Of a stretch of 51,884 nt of DNA, positions 32,089 through 43,100 are shown piece after piece (position 1 is the first letter of the stretch; each line of letters starts with the position of its first letter). The DNA is taken from NCBI GenBank assembly GCA_002803225.1, contig NXFV01000644.1, positions 1 through 51,884 of the forward strand, read 5' to 3'. Origin of the DNA: Gamarada debralockiae (Eukaryota; Ascomycota; Leotiomycetes; Helotiales; Hyphodiscaceae). The translations under genes were made by a program, and so were the position numbers. Below the pieces are notes generated by a model, which did no database searches, was not told the DNA's origin, and saw nothing but the letters and a program-made list of their open reading frames with translations.

Positions 32089-33929
32089 ATGGATATAGGT
32101 CTCGAAAAGACTGCTCGAGAAGCACAATCTCGACCTGAAGCCCACGATTCAATTTGCAAAACTCACCACCAAACTCCAAGCCCGACCTCCGAACCAGTAA
32201 TAGCTACCATGAAGAAAAATACCACTTCCCCAAGTAGATATCTCGAAGCAAGAGCAGATGGAATCAACAAGAACGAACCCGACCCTACTGGAGAGCCACC
32301 AATTGAGCGACAAATCACCACCGGAGAGGTTTATAGTGTCTTCACAGTCAACCAAAAGCGAGCAATCATTCTCACAGGCTCCTTGGCCTCATTCTTCTCT
32401 CCGTTATCATCTTCAATATACTACCCCTCACTTCCAACGATAGCCTCGGACCTCCATGTTTCTAATTCGCAAATCAACTTGACGGTAACGACATATTTAG
32501 TAAGTCTTAGGTTTTTAAACTCCGACACTTGCAATTGCTGATACGATTTAGATTATTCAAGGACTCGCACCAATGGTGATAGCAGGCTTCTCAGACAAAG
32601 TCGGCAGACGACCAGCCTACGTCATCTGCTTCACAATATACATCATCGTCAATCTTGGCCTAGCTCTGCAGAACAACTACGCCGCACTCATGGTCCTCCG
32701 ATGCCTACAGAGCGCAGGGAGTAGTGGAACGGTAGCACTTGCCAATGGTGTTGTCGGAGACCTCATTACTTCCTCAGAGCGTGGGACTTATGTTGCATTT
32801 GCTTCCCTCGGCTCGATGCTAGGACCAACAATTTCCCCAATTCTGGGAGGGGTGATTGGGCAGTATGCTGGATGGCATTGTAAGCGACCCGTTCAACGCA
32901 ATTCAGCGACTGAGGCACCTGATAATTTGAACAGGGATATTCTGGTTCCTGCTCATTTTCTCACTCGCATTCTTCATTCCTCTCCTTCTCTTCCTCCCGG
33001 AAACATGTCGAGCCATAGTCGACGACGGCTCGATCCCACCACCCCAACTCAACACCAATATTAGCGACATAATTCGTCACCGAAATCGGACAGCTGCCAA
33101 CCTCTCCGTCAACAAAGAGAAACAAGCCGAGCTCCACAAGAACTACAAACTCAGCATCCCCAACCCCCTTTCTACCTTGGTGATCCTCCTCGACAAAGAG
33201 GCAGCTGTCATTCTGGTAGCCACTGGACTTGCACTTGCCTGTTTCTACGCCATCTCGACGGGAGCTTCTGAAACGTTCAAAACGGTATACGGATTTAACG
33301 AGATCCAAATAGCTCTGATGTTTATACCCATTGGTGTCGGCTCCACCATCTCCGCATTCACTACCGGAAAGTTGGTGGATTGGAATTACCGCCGCCATGC
33401 CAAGCTTAATAACTTCCCGGTCAAGAAAAATCGACGTCAAGATCTGACCTCCTTCCCACTCGAACGCGCACGTCTCCAGATCGCTATGCCTCTTTTCTAT
33501 GTCGGCGTTGCAGCAATTATTGCATACGGCTGGGTGATGAATATCCATACCTCCTTGGCCGTACCGATCATTTTGCTGTTTATCCTGGGATATACGTTGA
33601 GCGCGGCATTCCAGGCGCTCAGTATTTTAATGGTTGATATTTACCCGGGACGGCCAGCCACTGCTACCGCAGCGAATAACTTGGTGCGTTGTGAGCTTGG
33701 GGCTGCTGCTAGTGCGGTAATTAGCCCAATGGCAAATTCGATGGGACGTGGTTGGGCGTACACAACTTTGGCACTGATATTTTTGGCAGCTAGTCCCGCA
33801 TTGTGGGTTATTATGAGATACGGATTGAAATGGAGAGGAGAGAGGAAGGTGAAGGAAGACAAAGCGGAGGGTAAAAGGAAGGAGAAAGCGGATGCTGCCG
33901 AGAAGAAGAATGTTGGAGAGGGACATTAG
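32089..33929 (+). CDS. MFS multidrug transporter, DHA1 (12-TM) type
   Basis: Three exons (32089-32499, 32552-32879, 32935-33929) with 52- and 55-bp introns (GTAAGT...TTTAG; GTAAGC...ACAG) give 577 residues. The hydrophilic N-terminus is about 95 residues. Helix 1 and loop carry SSIYYPSLPTIASDLHVSNS. The DHA1 motif A appears as GFSDKVGRRP, and the splice joins GQYAGWH to WIFWFLLIFSLAFF. The central loop between helices 6 and 7 is long (IPPPQLNTNISD onward), and the C-terminus is lysine-rich and cytosolic. Best fit is the Qdr/Tpo-like proton antiporters that export drugs or small organic ions. Substrate unknown. It shares a promoter with a Zn2Cys6 regulator and converges on a P450. Confidence 0.92.
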
Positions 33930-34132
33930 ATCTGACTCAGTCTGAAGCCTCGGTGAGCTGGATAACGTATCGTACTTGGAACCGCTTTGAGCGCTGGGAC
34001 GGGACTGTATATATTGTATAATATAGAATTGGATATCCGAACTGGAATGCTATGCTATTAGTCAAGAATCCTCATATCAAGTGAACCACTAACATGCCTC
34101 CTGCTCTCCCTTGAACCTCCACCAATCCCGTC

Positions 34133-35973
34133 CTATTCCAACACAATCCTAATATCCCCCCTTCCCTTCTCAGGACTCGGAAAACCCATATCGCACTTCA
34201 TATCAACATCTCTTCGATCCGTCTCATACAATCTCATTCCTTTCACGCTCGTCACCTCCCCCTTCTCATTCCTCTCTAATCGACAAAACGTCCTTAGCAC
34301 ATTCGCCAACGTCATGTAGATCTCTGCGTGAGCGAGAGGCTGCCCAAGACAGTGCCGCGTGCCTTTGGAGAATGGGACGAGATGTTTGGGATTTGCTGGC
34401 GGGATGTTGGAAGGTCGACTGGGAAGGGAGGCAGTGGAAGGAGATGAAGGAAGCCAGCGTTCGGGGATGAAAGACCAAGGCTCTGGGTATATGGTAGAAG
34501 AGTGGTGGATTAATGGGCCGTGCATGCTGATTGCTGTCTGTAGATCACAGTTGGTTAGTGGGAGTCAGAAACGGATAGTTTGTTGCATACATTTGGTGGG
34601 ATGGTCCATTCACCCAATTTGAGCGATTCTGTTGGAGCAGATCGAATCAGGCGATATGAAACGCCGGAGACCAGTCGAAGAGTTTCTTGGACGACGGCGC
34701 TCTGGAAACCGTCAGCTATCTCTCCCTAACTTAATTCGTAATATGATACTTACCAAGTACGGCAATTGCTCCAGTTCTGCCTGCCGTTTCGGTTTCGTAA
34801 TATCCGGCATTGCAGTCTCCAGCTCCTCCATCAAGATCTTCAACCTATCTTGATCCAGCAACAAATACACAAGCGCCGACCCGATTGAAGTAGCAGTTGT
34901 GACTGTCCCAGCAGCAAGCAATAATTGAGCTTCCTGCCAAAGTCTCCCAACCGTCTTGTCCCCAGGTGGGAGTATCTTGCTGTCGAGGAGATCATGGAAG
35001 ATAGTGCGATGTTTGACATCTCGGAAATCTCCTAATGAGCTCATTGTCTCCTTGATCTTCTTGATGCAATGCTACTAATAATTAATGACCGCTACGTAGA
35101 TAGATTTGGTTGCCGAGGGAGACTACTCACGCGTTTCAACTCATTAAACTTCGCCATCCCAGGACCCAACATCCCCTCTACCAGCCAATCCGGCAGTGCA
35201 TCCATCAATTGCGGCAGCCACTGCAATTGCACTGTAACATGCATATTATCCGTCAACACATCCGTGGTCTCCAAAACCATTGCATTGAATCCCTCAGCCT
35301 CAATATAATTCTCACTTCCCCCAAAGCAATACTCCGCAATGATATCGCTCGTTAACGCCGCAAACGCTGGCCTCAGTGGCAACACTTCCCCTGTGCTCTG
35401 ATATTTCCGGAATACGGATATGAGACGTGAGATATTGTCCTGGATCAACGGCTCGAGTTTTCTAAGTGAAGACGTGGAGAATAAGGGATTGAGAGCTGCG
35501 CGTCGAACGCGGTGCTTCTCGTGAGATATGGTGCCAAATACTGAGTCAATGTTCGTGAATGCATGGGACCAGGTCGGAGGTTTGTCGCGCTTCGTCTGGA
35601 CACCTGCAAAGAGGGTATCGTAGAAGTCGGGGTCAATGACGTGGAGTTCATGCGGTGAAATTCGGATTATTGGACTTTCTGCATTTGAAGATGGTTAGAA
35701 TCGTTCAAAAGATTTCAGGGATTGAAACTCACTGTACTGCTCGTGGAGCTCCTTGATCTTGTAGATGTACTGTCCCTTCCCAGCAATCGCATCGTAATAG
35801 AACATATAGCCATAAGTCAACGCGGCCAGTTTTGGACCTGGGAAGTTTGCGTATCTGCTGAAATAGAGACGGTGGATTGAAATACATATCAAGTAGACAA
35901 TGTAGATCCAGAAGACTGCACTTGCGATGTCAAATGCAGACCACGAAGTGGTGGAAGGCTGGAAAAGTGCCAT
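34133..35973 (-). CDS. cytochrome P450 monooxygenase
   Basis: Five exons (35973-35733, 35678-35131, 35071-34754, 34701-34591, 34537-34133) with introns of 54, 59, 52 and 53 bp, all GT-AG, give 540 residues. N-terminal membrane anchor (IASAVFWIYIVYLICISI), then NFPGPKLAALT, ELHEQYKSPIIRISP, the oxygen-binding I-helix (LLLAAGTVTTATSI), the K-helix ETLR and the haem loop FSKGTRHCLGQ with its thiolate cysteine. A microsomal monooxygenase of the trichodiene-oxygenase-like fungal class; substrate unknown. The start is ATG 35973, the nearest one to the anchor; ATG 36090 in frame would add 39 residues. Its 3' end converges on the MFS gene 203 bp away. Confidence 0.95.
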
Positions 35974-36521
35974 TTCAAAACGCTGTGATGCCTGGAACGA
36001 CGACAAGAGAATAAAATTTGTAGAAAGGAAGAAAACTCCTTGAATCTTCCGCCGTGATGTTAAAGCCTTTTGCACTACACCCCACTTCAATCCTTAACTT
36101 CGCCAATTTCAGCGCACAATGATGACAAAGATTTAGAATTTGACCTATTTTGCCATGTAATGAGTAAATGCCATGCCTGCAGTCATCCCTTGATGTACTA
36201 GTGGACGATTAAATTAGTGTTGCAGTAAGAATGTCGCACAAATGTCGATCAAATGTAACCCGACTGGATTGAACGGCAGCCAAGAGTTTACTCCGCGGTT
36301 GACATTCCGGAGACCGAGGCCCTCAACCGGACCGAAGCCCTAAAATGGAAAACGCTCATTGACTGCCGGGTGCAGCCCCGCACACTGCATCCGGGAATCT
36401 TCTTGCGGCAATTAGGGAGCTCTCACTCGAGAATTTGAGAAAGGATTACCATAATATTACAAGATAGAATCTGGTGGCATATTAACAGACATCTAGAATC
36501 ACACCAACCACATAATCCTCG
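35974..36521. other. P450 promoter region
   Basis: No gene. A CCG/CGG-rich cluster at about 36290-36345 (CTCCGCGG, TTCCGGAG, CAACCGGACCG) offers several possible zinc-cluster regulator half-sites upstream of the P450. Confidence 0.45.
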
Positions 36522-37598
36522 TCATCTAAAGCCCGGCCTCAGAATGTCCGGTATAACTCTCTCCTCCGGCGGTCTCTCCATCCATTCGACACCCTCAGTC
36601 TCTCCACCTGGTCTCTGCGCGCTTCCCTCTGCAGTACGACCATCCATCTCATGCACCACCCCGTTGTCCTGCTCTTGTCTAACGGCACTCCTCCCATCCA
36701 GTTCCACCTTCCGCTCCGTCTGCATAATATCCTCCCTCCCCGTTGACCTCTGCTTGGCTTTCCTTCTTCTCACCAGGAGGATGGCTGCGACGAGGGCAAG
36801 AAGCGCAACACCCACGGCAACTCCAATACCAATCCCAATCTTCGGCCCATCACTACCACCACTCTTTTTCGGCGCAGGACTCGTCGACGGAGTGCGACTC
36901 GGTACAGGTGTCAAAGTCGTGCTATGAGTCAATGTTGATTTCGCAGTGCTCGAGGAAGAGGATGAAGAAACGCCAAGAGTGGCAGCCAGTACCACGCCAT
37001 GGTTCTCGTTACAACATGTTGTATTACCGCCGCCACAACACCAGGAGCCGTCTACGCATTGCGTTAGGGCTACGTTGGAGGTTGGATCGCCGCCTTGCTA
37101 TATCAGAGACATTGATTAGCCCCAATCCTTATCAATCCTGTTATGAAGAATCGGGTTCCATGAGGGACGCGAGGAAAGGGTGAGGAGTGAGGACCCACAT
37201 TCTTGTTAGTACACAACCCCTTCAAACAAAGCGGACTCTTCCACGTTGGATCCGTACAGCTTTCTCGCCAATAGAGGGGGCCGTTGTAATGGTTCAAGCA
37301 GAGGCCATTGGGCTGGCAAACTTTCCAATACATAACTTAGTCAGCTCCTCTATTCCTCTACCACCTAGTTCTGTGTAAGCTAAATGGGGAATGGGAGGAA
37401 TGTACCGTCAGGAGCGATAGCGCCTGTGTGGTTTGTTCCGCAGCACATCGAGTCGGCTCCGACGATCTGATTGCATGGCTGGAAGGCGGGATCGGTGACA
37501 GCGCTGCCGTTGGGGTTGTAGCATGTTGCGATCGCTATGCGGGCTAGAGGAAGGAGGGAGAGGAAGGCCAAGGGGATGAAGAAAATGGAGGAGCGCAT
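36522..37598 (-). CDS. cysteine-rich single-pass surface protein
   Basis: Three exons (37598-37406, 37320-37199, 37097-36522) with introns of 85 bp (GTACAT...AAAG) and 101 bp (GTGGGT...ATAG); 296 residues. Signal peptide about 1-24, then a cysteine-rich ectodomain with CYNPNGSAV, CCG, VCQPNGLC, ESCTDPTW, TQCVDGSWCCGG and TTCCNE. This arrangement is common in an uncharacterised family of filamentous ascomycetes (CYYPDGS-type proteins). A Ser/Thr/Pro stalk leads to one membrane helix (about 192-214, IGIGIGVAVGVALLALVAAI) with a basic stop-transfer RRRK and a cytosolic tail of about 80 residues. Probably a plasma-membrane sensor or wall-facing protein; function unknown. Confidence 0.85.
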
Positions 37599-38238
37599 CG
37601 TGGGATGGGAGTAGAGACAGAAGAGCCGAAAGGAAAACAACAAGAACTACTGGAGTGAGTAAGAATATGACAGAAAAGGAAGAGGAATCACCGAAGCGCA
37701 GAAACCCGAACTCGAACTGAGAGATGAAGAAAGGGCCAACGCTGGTGAATGCGGCAAGAATAGGATGCATATTCCCGTCTATGCTGCCTAAGAATCAACA
37801 ACCTGGCGACTTCTGAAGTTTTACTTTCAGCCAAGTTCAAACGCATTGAACACTTGAGGATACTCTAGTTTGATTGGACACTTGCTTAGGAAATAGTAGC
37901 TTGAACCTGTCTCTGCAGCGGAATTCCATCCTCTGGCGTGACTGCCAGGCTTCTCATTGGCTGGATGGAACGAAGGAGCGGATTTGGAACACGCTTAGGC
38001 AGATCTATGCCCCAATTTCCCCAAACTTTGCAAGAAGCAATGACCGAAAAAAAGCTGCCCCGAAAAGATAAAGCTATGAACAAATGAAATATGGCGTTGG
38101 GGGACGGTAGAGCAGGATATCTCTCTCAGGAGTCGGAAAACCAAAGGCCGTGGACCTGGCATTAAAATGTATATTCAAGTTGCAAGCTTTCTACAATAAT
38201 AGTACAAGCCCCTCAATGCAGTGCTGGCCGATGCTCTA
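37599..38238. other. intergenic
   Basis: Promoter of the cysteine-rich gene and 3' region of the syntaxin gene. Minus frames here (37770-37408 and 38083-37886) are shadows or lack support. Confidence 0.5.
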
Positions 38239-39312
38239 TCATCCCGCTATCAGAACCCATAGTCTATCAAATGTTAGCTAAGATCTCCACCTCACTGGGA
38301 ATAAGAGGGTACTCACAAAAAGAAAATCATAAGAACGCCGAACATCTTCGCAACCAACCAGCGATTGCCTGAAACTCTTGACCAGTACTTCAGTAGCTCT
38401 CTCTGAGCGCCTTGGACGTTATCTACCACGTCCTCGGTATTGGCGTCAATCCTTTGGATCATCTCGCTTTGTTCCGAGACCATCTGTGCTAATTGACCGA
38501 AGATTCCTCCAAGTTCGGCGATGGTTCGTTCAATGGCCTCGATTGCTTCTCCTCTCTGGTGGATGTATGCGTTCTGTGGTTGCGCTTCCTCCATCATGAG
38601 TAACTGCTGATCGCCCACCGGATTCAAACTCAGAAGATCCTGACCAGGACCAGGTGAGCCTCTCGTTGGTGTGCTGTATAAAGGACTCGCAGATTGACTT
38701 ATTGAAGGGGCGGTATGTGCGCTGACTGAGGAGACGAAGTTTTCTGTACGTGACCTCGAGGCTTGGATATTCTTCGTTCGTACTTCGAGGACATCTTTGA
38801 AATTTGCAGAGACATCCGTGAGTTTGCCTTGTAGCATGAAAACGACATTTTTGTTATGCTCGCCTTCTTGATCGGCTTTGGGATGTTGGGATCGAGAGAG
38901 CGTTTGAAGGGAGGATATTTGTTGGTTCAGGGAGGAGAGATCTTGTTTGATTATGAAAGTCAATTCGTTGATTTCGACGGGCCGATCGTCGAAGAGGGTT
39001 TTTCGCTTGGCCACTGTGTATAATCAATCAGTATGTGATCCCGCGGAGGGGTCCTGGATTCCTACATTGGGCAAGTTTTTCTAATTTGCCCATCGTTGCT
39101 GATATGCCTCTTCCGATCTCTGCTGCTCTCCTCGCAAACTCTGATCTCCTTGGCTTTGCATCTCCGTTTGCGCTCCCATTCGCGGCCTTCTGCGAATCTG
39201 TGAGAAGTGATTGCCTTTGCGCCCCAACTTTCGATGAGATTTGTCGTTTTTGGACTTGTGTGAGGACGGATCTGAACTCATTCGTTCGATCCTGAATCGA
39301 GGATACTGCCAT
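38239..39312 (-). CDS. SED5: syntaxin-5 / Sed5 t-SNARE
   Basis: Three exons (39312-39066, 39013-38317, 38263-38239) with 52- and 53-bp introns (GTAGGA...ACAG; GTGAGT...ATAG) give 322 residues. The N-terminal SIQDRTNEF matches the Sly1-binding peptide (DRTxEF) typical of Sed5/syntaxin-5. A helical Habc region follows (EFARRAAEIGRGISATMGKL). The Qa-SNARE motif lies about residues 230-290 (AIERTIAELGGIFGQLAQMV then SEQSEMIQRIDANTEDVVD) with the zero-layer glutamine in SEQSEM. The tail anchor (WLVAKMFGVLMIFFLLWVLI) is finished by a tiny 25-bp last exon. It acts in ER-Golgi and intra-Golgi vesicle fusion. It is divergent from the giant gene at 40193. Confidence 0.95.
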
Positions 39313-40192
39313 ACTGATAAGATCCGCCGCGGCAGATCAAGGGGATTCGAAAGTCGGTTGTGAGCCGTTGCCGATCAAGCGCAAGTCTATCGCAGTGGTT
39401 CGTCTGTCTGTCTATTGCCTTCCGGAGGCTCGGATCGCGATTGTTGGATTGAATTCCAGATCGCCTTTCGAAGTTGGAGAAAATGAGAAACGGAGGATAA
39501 AGGACTGTGGGAGATGCGACTCTAATTAGGAGGCTGTAAAAGGGTATCTTTGAATTAGGAGTGAAGCGAAACAAAGCGGAAAGTTGCAACGATGATGACA
39601 AGGACAGATGGGTGTTTCTGATGTTTCATCGTCAATCATCCAGATCTGTAGAGGAAACGTGACGGACAAAGAGATGAGGCCACAAGGCCATAACATTATT
39701 TTTAGGGGTAATTTGGGGCCAAAGTGTTCGTCTGTTCGCACGTGTGGCAGCAATTGTGGCGCAGCAAGTGAAGTGAAAGCTGGAACGGGATTAGGCGGGG
39801 AAATGGGTCAACAGAGGCCAATCAAGCAGTCTGATCTTCAAGGTTCTACGGAAGCAGAATTGAGGGCATTATTTTGCGTGAGAGCTGCTGATCATTGATT
39901 TGAACACAGTGGTGACGATATCACAGTGAATCCTTAATTCTCCCCCTCTTTCTTTCTTCCAATATCTTATCTTCTCCTCTTAATCATATCCTGCACGACA
40001 CGAGTATCAGCCAGGGCGTGCCTCTTCCTACTCTCTCGGCCCAATCTGACGATCGTCAAAGCTCCGCGATTGGCACCGTCCGCTTCCATTGCACAATCAG
40101 CTTTTCATTCCATCAACAACGTCAACACTGATGGCCCTATGGTTACAGCAGTAGATGTCTCGTGAGCCGCGAGCCTCTTAATATTGCCAAAC
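39313..40192. promoter_or_regulatory. divergent promoter between SED5 and giant gene
   Basis: 880-bp gap with no gene. A GCACGTGTGG E-box-like word lies near 39738. A pyrimidine-rich tract typical of fungal promoters (CTCCCCCTCTTTCTTTCTTC, about 39939-39960) lies upstream of the plus-strand gene. Confidence 0.5.
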
Positions 40193-43100
40193 ATGGCGCC
40201 AACCTTCCCCACGACCTTCGAGAAGGAGCAGTCGCCCATGTACGTTGACGTCGTTGGAATCGAAATTGATCACTCTGGCTAACAAATGCTAGGAGCCCTG
40301 CATCCGGTTCAAATACGCCAATCTCCTATCGGGCGAATGTGAATCGAAATAAGACCAAGAAATGGGCAGATGCGAAACCAGTCGACTATGGTGGTGATGA
40401 TTGGGGCGACGACGATGAATACGACCCGCCTCCTCCACCCATCTCGAAACCTACCGGCCAGCGACAGCAAGGCCAGGCCCTTCCATCGGGCCCGCCATCA
40501 GCATCTACGTCTATCGATAATAAGAAGAATTATGGCGAATTACCTCCACTCCCTGGTGCTGCTGGAGCCAGCTCTTCTCGACCTCGCGCGAATTCCTTCG
40601 ATGCGGATGATGAGAAGCGCAACTTTTCAAACAGCACTGTGCGACAACCATCACCAGCTGCAGAGGCTCCAGCAACGCGGTTCTCACAAATCACTGGTGT
40701 GCCCAATACCCGCGATCCAAGTGGCCCACCAGCTCTGTCAATAACAACACAGCAACTGCCTCAAAACGATGGAGTTACGGGACTTCGCAAGGCTAGTCAG
40801 GTTGTATCTCCTATGTCGGGATCGCCGCATCCGGATATTCTAGTACCTGGCCCAGGGCGCACGAATACTGGCGACTCTGGTCCAGCCTTCTCAGGGCTTA
40901 GTCGGATCAATACTGGTGAATCTGGTTCCGTCTACTCGCAGCCATCTGACGTAAGAACACCATCTAGCGATTATCAAGCTCGACGAGACTTCTCTCCCAC
41001 AGCCCTACCCGCTCCTTTATCGACAACCCGGGCCTCCCCTGCCCCACAGAGTGTAGCGGACACGCCGTCTACACGGTTCCCAGCTCGAAAAAGCAGTTTA
41101 AGTCAATCGATGGGCCCAGAATTGTCACAGATAACCCCTCCTACTCAGGAGACTGCTGCACCAAGGCCATGGGTCGGAGGTAGATCATCTTCCCCAGGAG
41201 CGGCAGGTCGGTCGCCTACCACTCCGTCTGGCAAGGCATTGCCTTTCATTCGACCTGCGGACATATATCGGCGGGTAGAGGAGGAAAGAGAGAGGGAGCG
41301 GCAATCGATGGATTCTAGCAGACCTAGCATGGACTCTCTCGTTGGTAACAAAGCGAGCGACAGATCCGATTCTCCTGCGAAGCCACCTCTACGAGAGAAG
41401 ACAAGCTCCGATAGCTTAGGCGGTGGTAGACAAAGGACAACTCTTGAAAGAGACGAAGCTCCGGCCTCTAACCGGCACTTGCAGCCAATGTTGGAACCAG
41501 TCAAAGAGCGAAAGAGCGAATACGGCTTTGAGGGTTTCAATATGAACGACCAGGCCGCAAAAGCAGCAGTATCTACGGAGCTAACACAGCCACCGAGTGA
41601 ATCTACCCAATTTGATATCGAAGAAGCACGACGATCGTCCGTCAGTCCAAAACTACCGGACTTGAATCGCATATCTGGATTCGGAATTGATTTATTTTCA
41701 CAACCAAAGTCTGAAGAGCCGGAACCACCGTTGCCTCTGCCTCACGAATCAGAGTTCACTCGTGCATCCTCTAATATAACTTCGGCTCCTTCAGAGAATG
41801 CTGCTCCAGAGCGCCAGCCTTCCCTCGGCTACAGATCTGTTGTCAATCAAGCATTCGATAGACAGGATGACTCGTCCGTTCCACCGACACCAGCTTCTCA
41901 AACTGGTAGTGGAGTCAGAAGATCCGATAGCGAAAGTACCGGTACCACTGGTATCAGTCCAATCATGAGCAGAGCTCCTAGTGGCGCAGTTTCCGATGTC
42001 AGAGGTCGAGATGGAGTAACCCCTTCAATCCTGGAAGTTGTACATGAGCCAAGTTCCCCCATTTCTAAGGAAGAGATGCCGGCAGAATCTCAAACGGCAG
42101 AGCGCACAATCGCTCCAGGCATTAAGCCTGGTCATCGACGAGACATTCGTACTCCCAGCCCAGGAAACAGCCCAGCCAGAACACCAGATTTAGCAAAGAC
42201 CGAAGCCGTCGCCGAAGGTCATGAAGTAGTCGTAGCTGACCCTTCATCACCCGATACCATTATGCCAGCGGATGATGAGGAACCCTTACAACCTCCTCGA
42301 CCAATAACTGAGCGAGAGGGAAGCTTCCGACCTTCTTTACCAGGCGGTTGGACATCTTCCACCACCACCACGCGAAGCGAAACTCCTCACCAGGATAGTA
42401 CGCGAGTCTCCAAGGAAGCTGAGCGTAAGCAAACTCCCACAAGCCAAATTTCCTCCGCTGGTGGGCAGCACGATGATGACGATTACGATATCACGCCAAC
42501 CACAACCAAGCACTCGTTGCCGCAATCTGCCCTTAGTGCAGCGGAGGAAGCTGCTTTTGGCGGTGCAACAGGAGCAGCTCTTGGCAGACATGACAAAGAT
42601 AGTCCAACAGACAATCCGGTGTCAGAGAACCCTATGGCTGTAAGAGGCAACAGTGCATTGCCTACGCCCGATCCCGCAATGGCACCAAGTGGTAATGTGT
42701 ATTCATCTGCGCCGTTGGATTCCCGGCTTATGCCGAAGCTTGAAAGTGTGTCTCCTGAGGCACAGTTACGGCCCGCTCCCGTTCAAACAGCATCTTCCAC
42801 GGATTCTAATGATGCTCCCACGCCACCAGCGAAAGATATGCCTGTTATAGAAAATGCCGAATCCTTCCCCAAACCTACTGTCCCATTGAAACAAAGGACT
42901 ATCGATCAAGTCGAAGAAGGTAAAAGTCTCGCACCCCCAATGAGGCCTCAGGTTTCGCCAACACTGAGCACCGATACTCGTCCCCAGGACGAAGAAAGTG
43001 ACAAGCTTCGCAAGGAGATTATTAAGAGTCTCAGCACCAAGCCTTCAGACGCGACTCCACGTAACGAATCGTTGCAACCAGACCAGCTAGATGACCAAAC

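Noticed and set aside
32961..33548. 195-codon minus frame over the MFS gene
   Set aside because: Shadow of exon 3; the plus strand has membrane helices and correct splice joins.
29865..35973. Calling the TF-MFS-P450 trio a complete secondary-metabolite cluster
   Set aside because: No synthase, terpene cyclase or NRPS within the window; only a small module can be supported.
41145..41672. 175-codon minus frame inside the giant gene, and similar ones at 43129-43548 and 46028-46459
   Set aside because: Antisense shadows of proline/serine-rich coding sequence.
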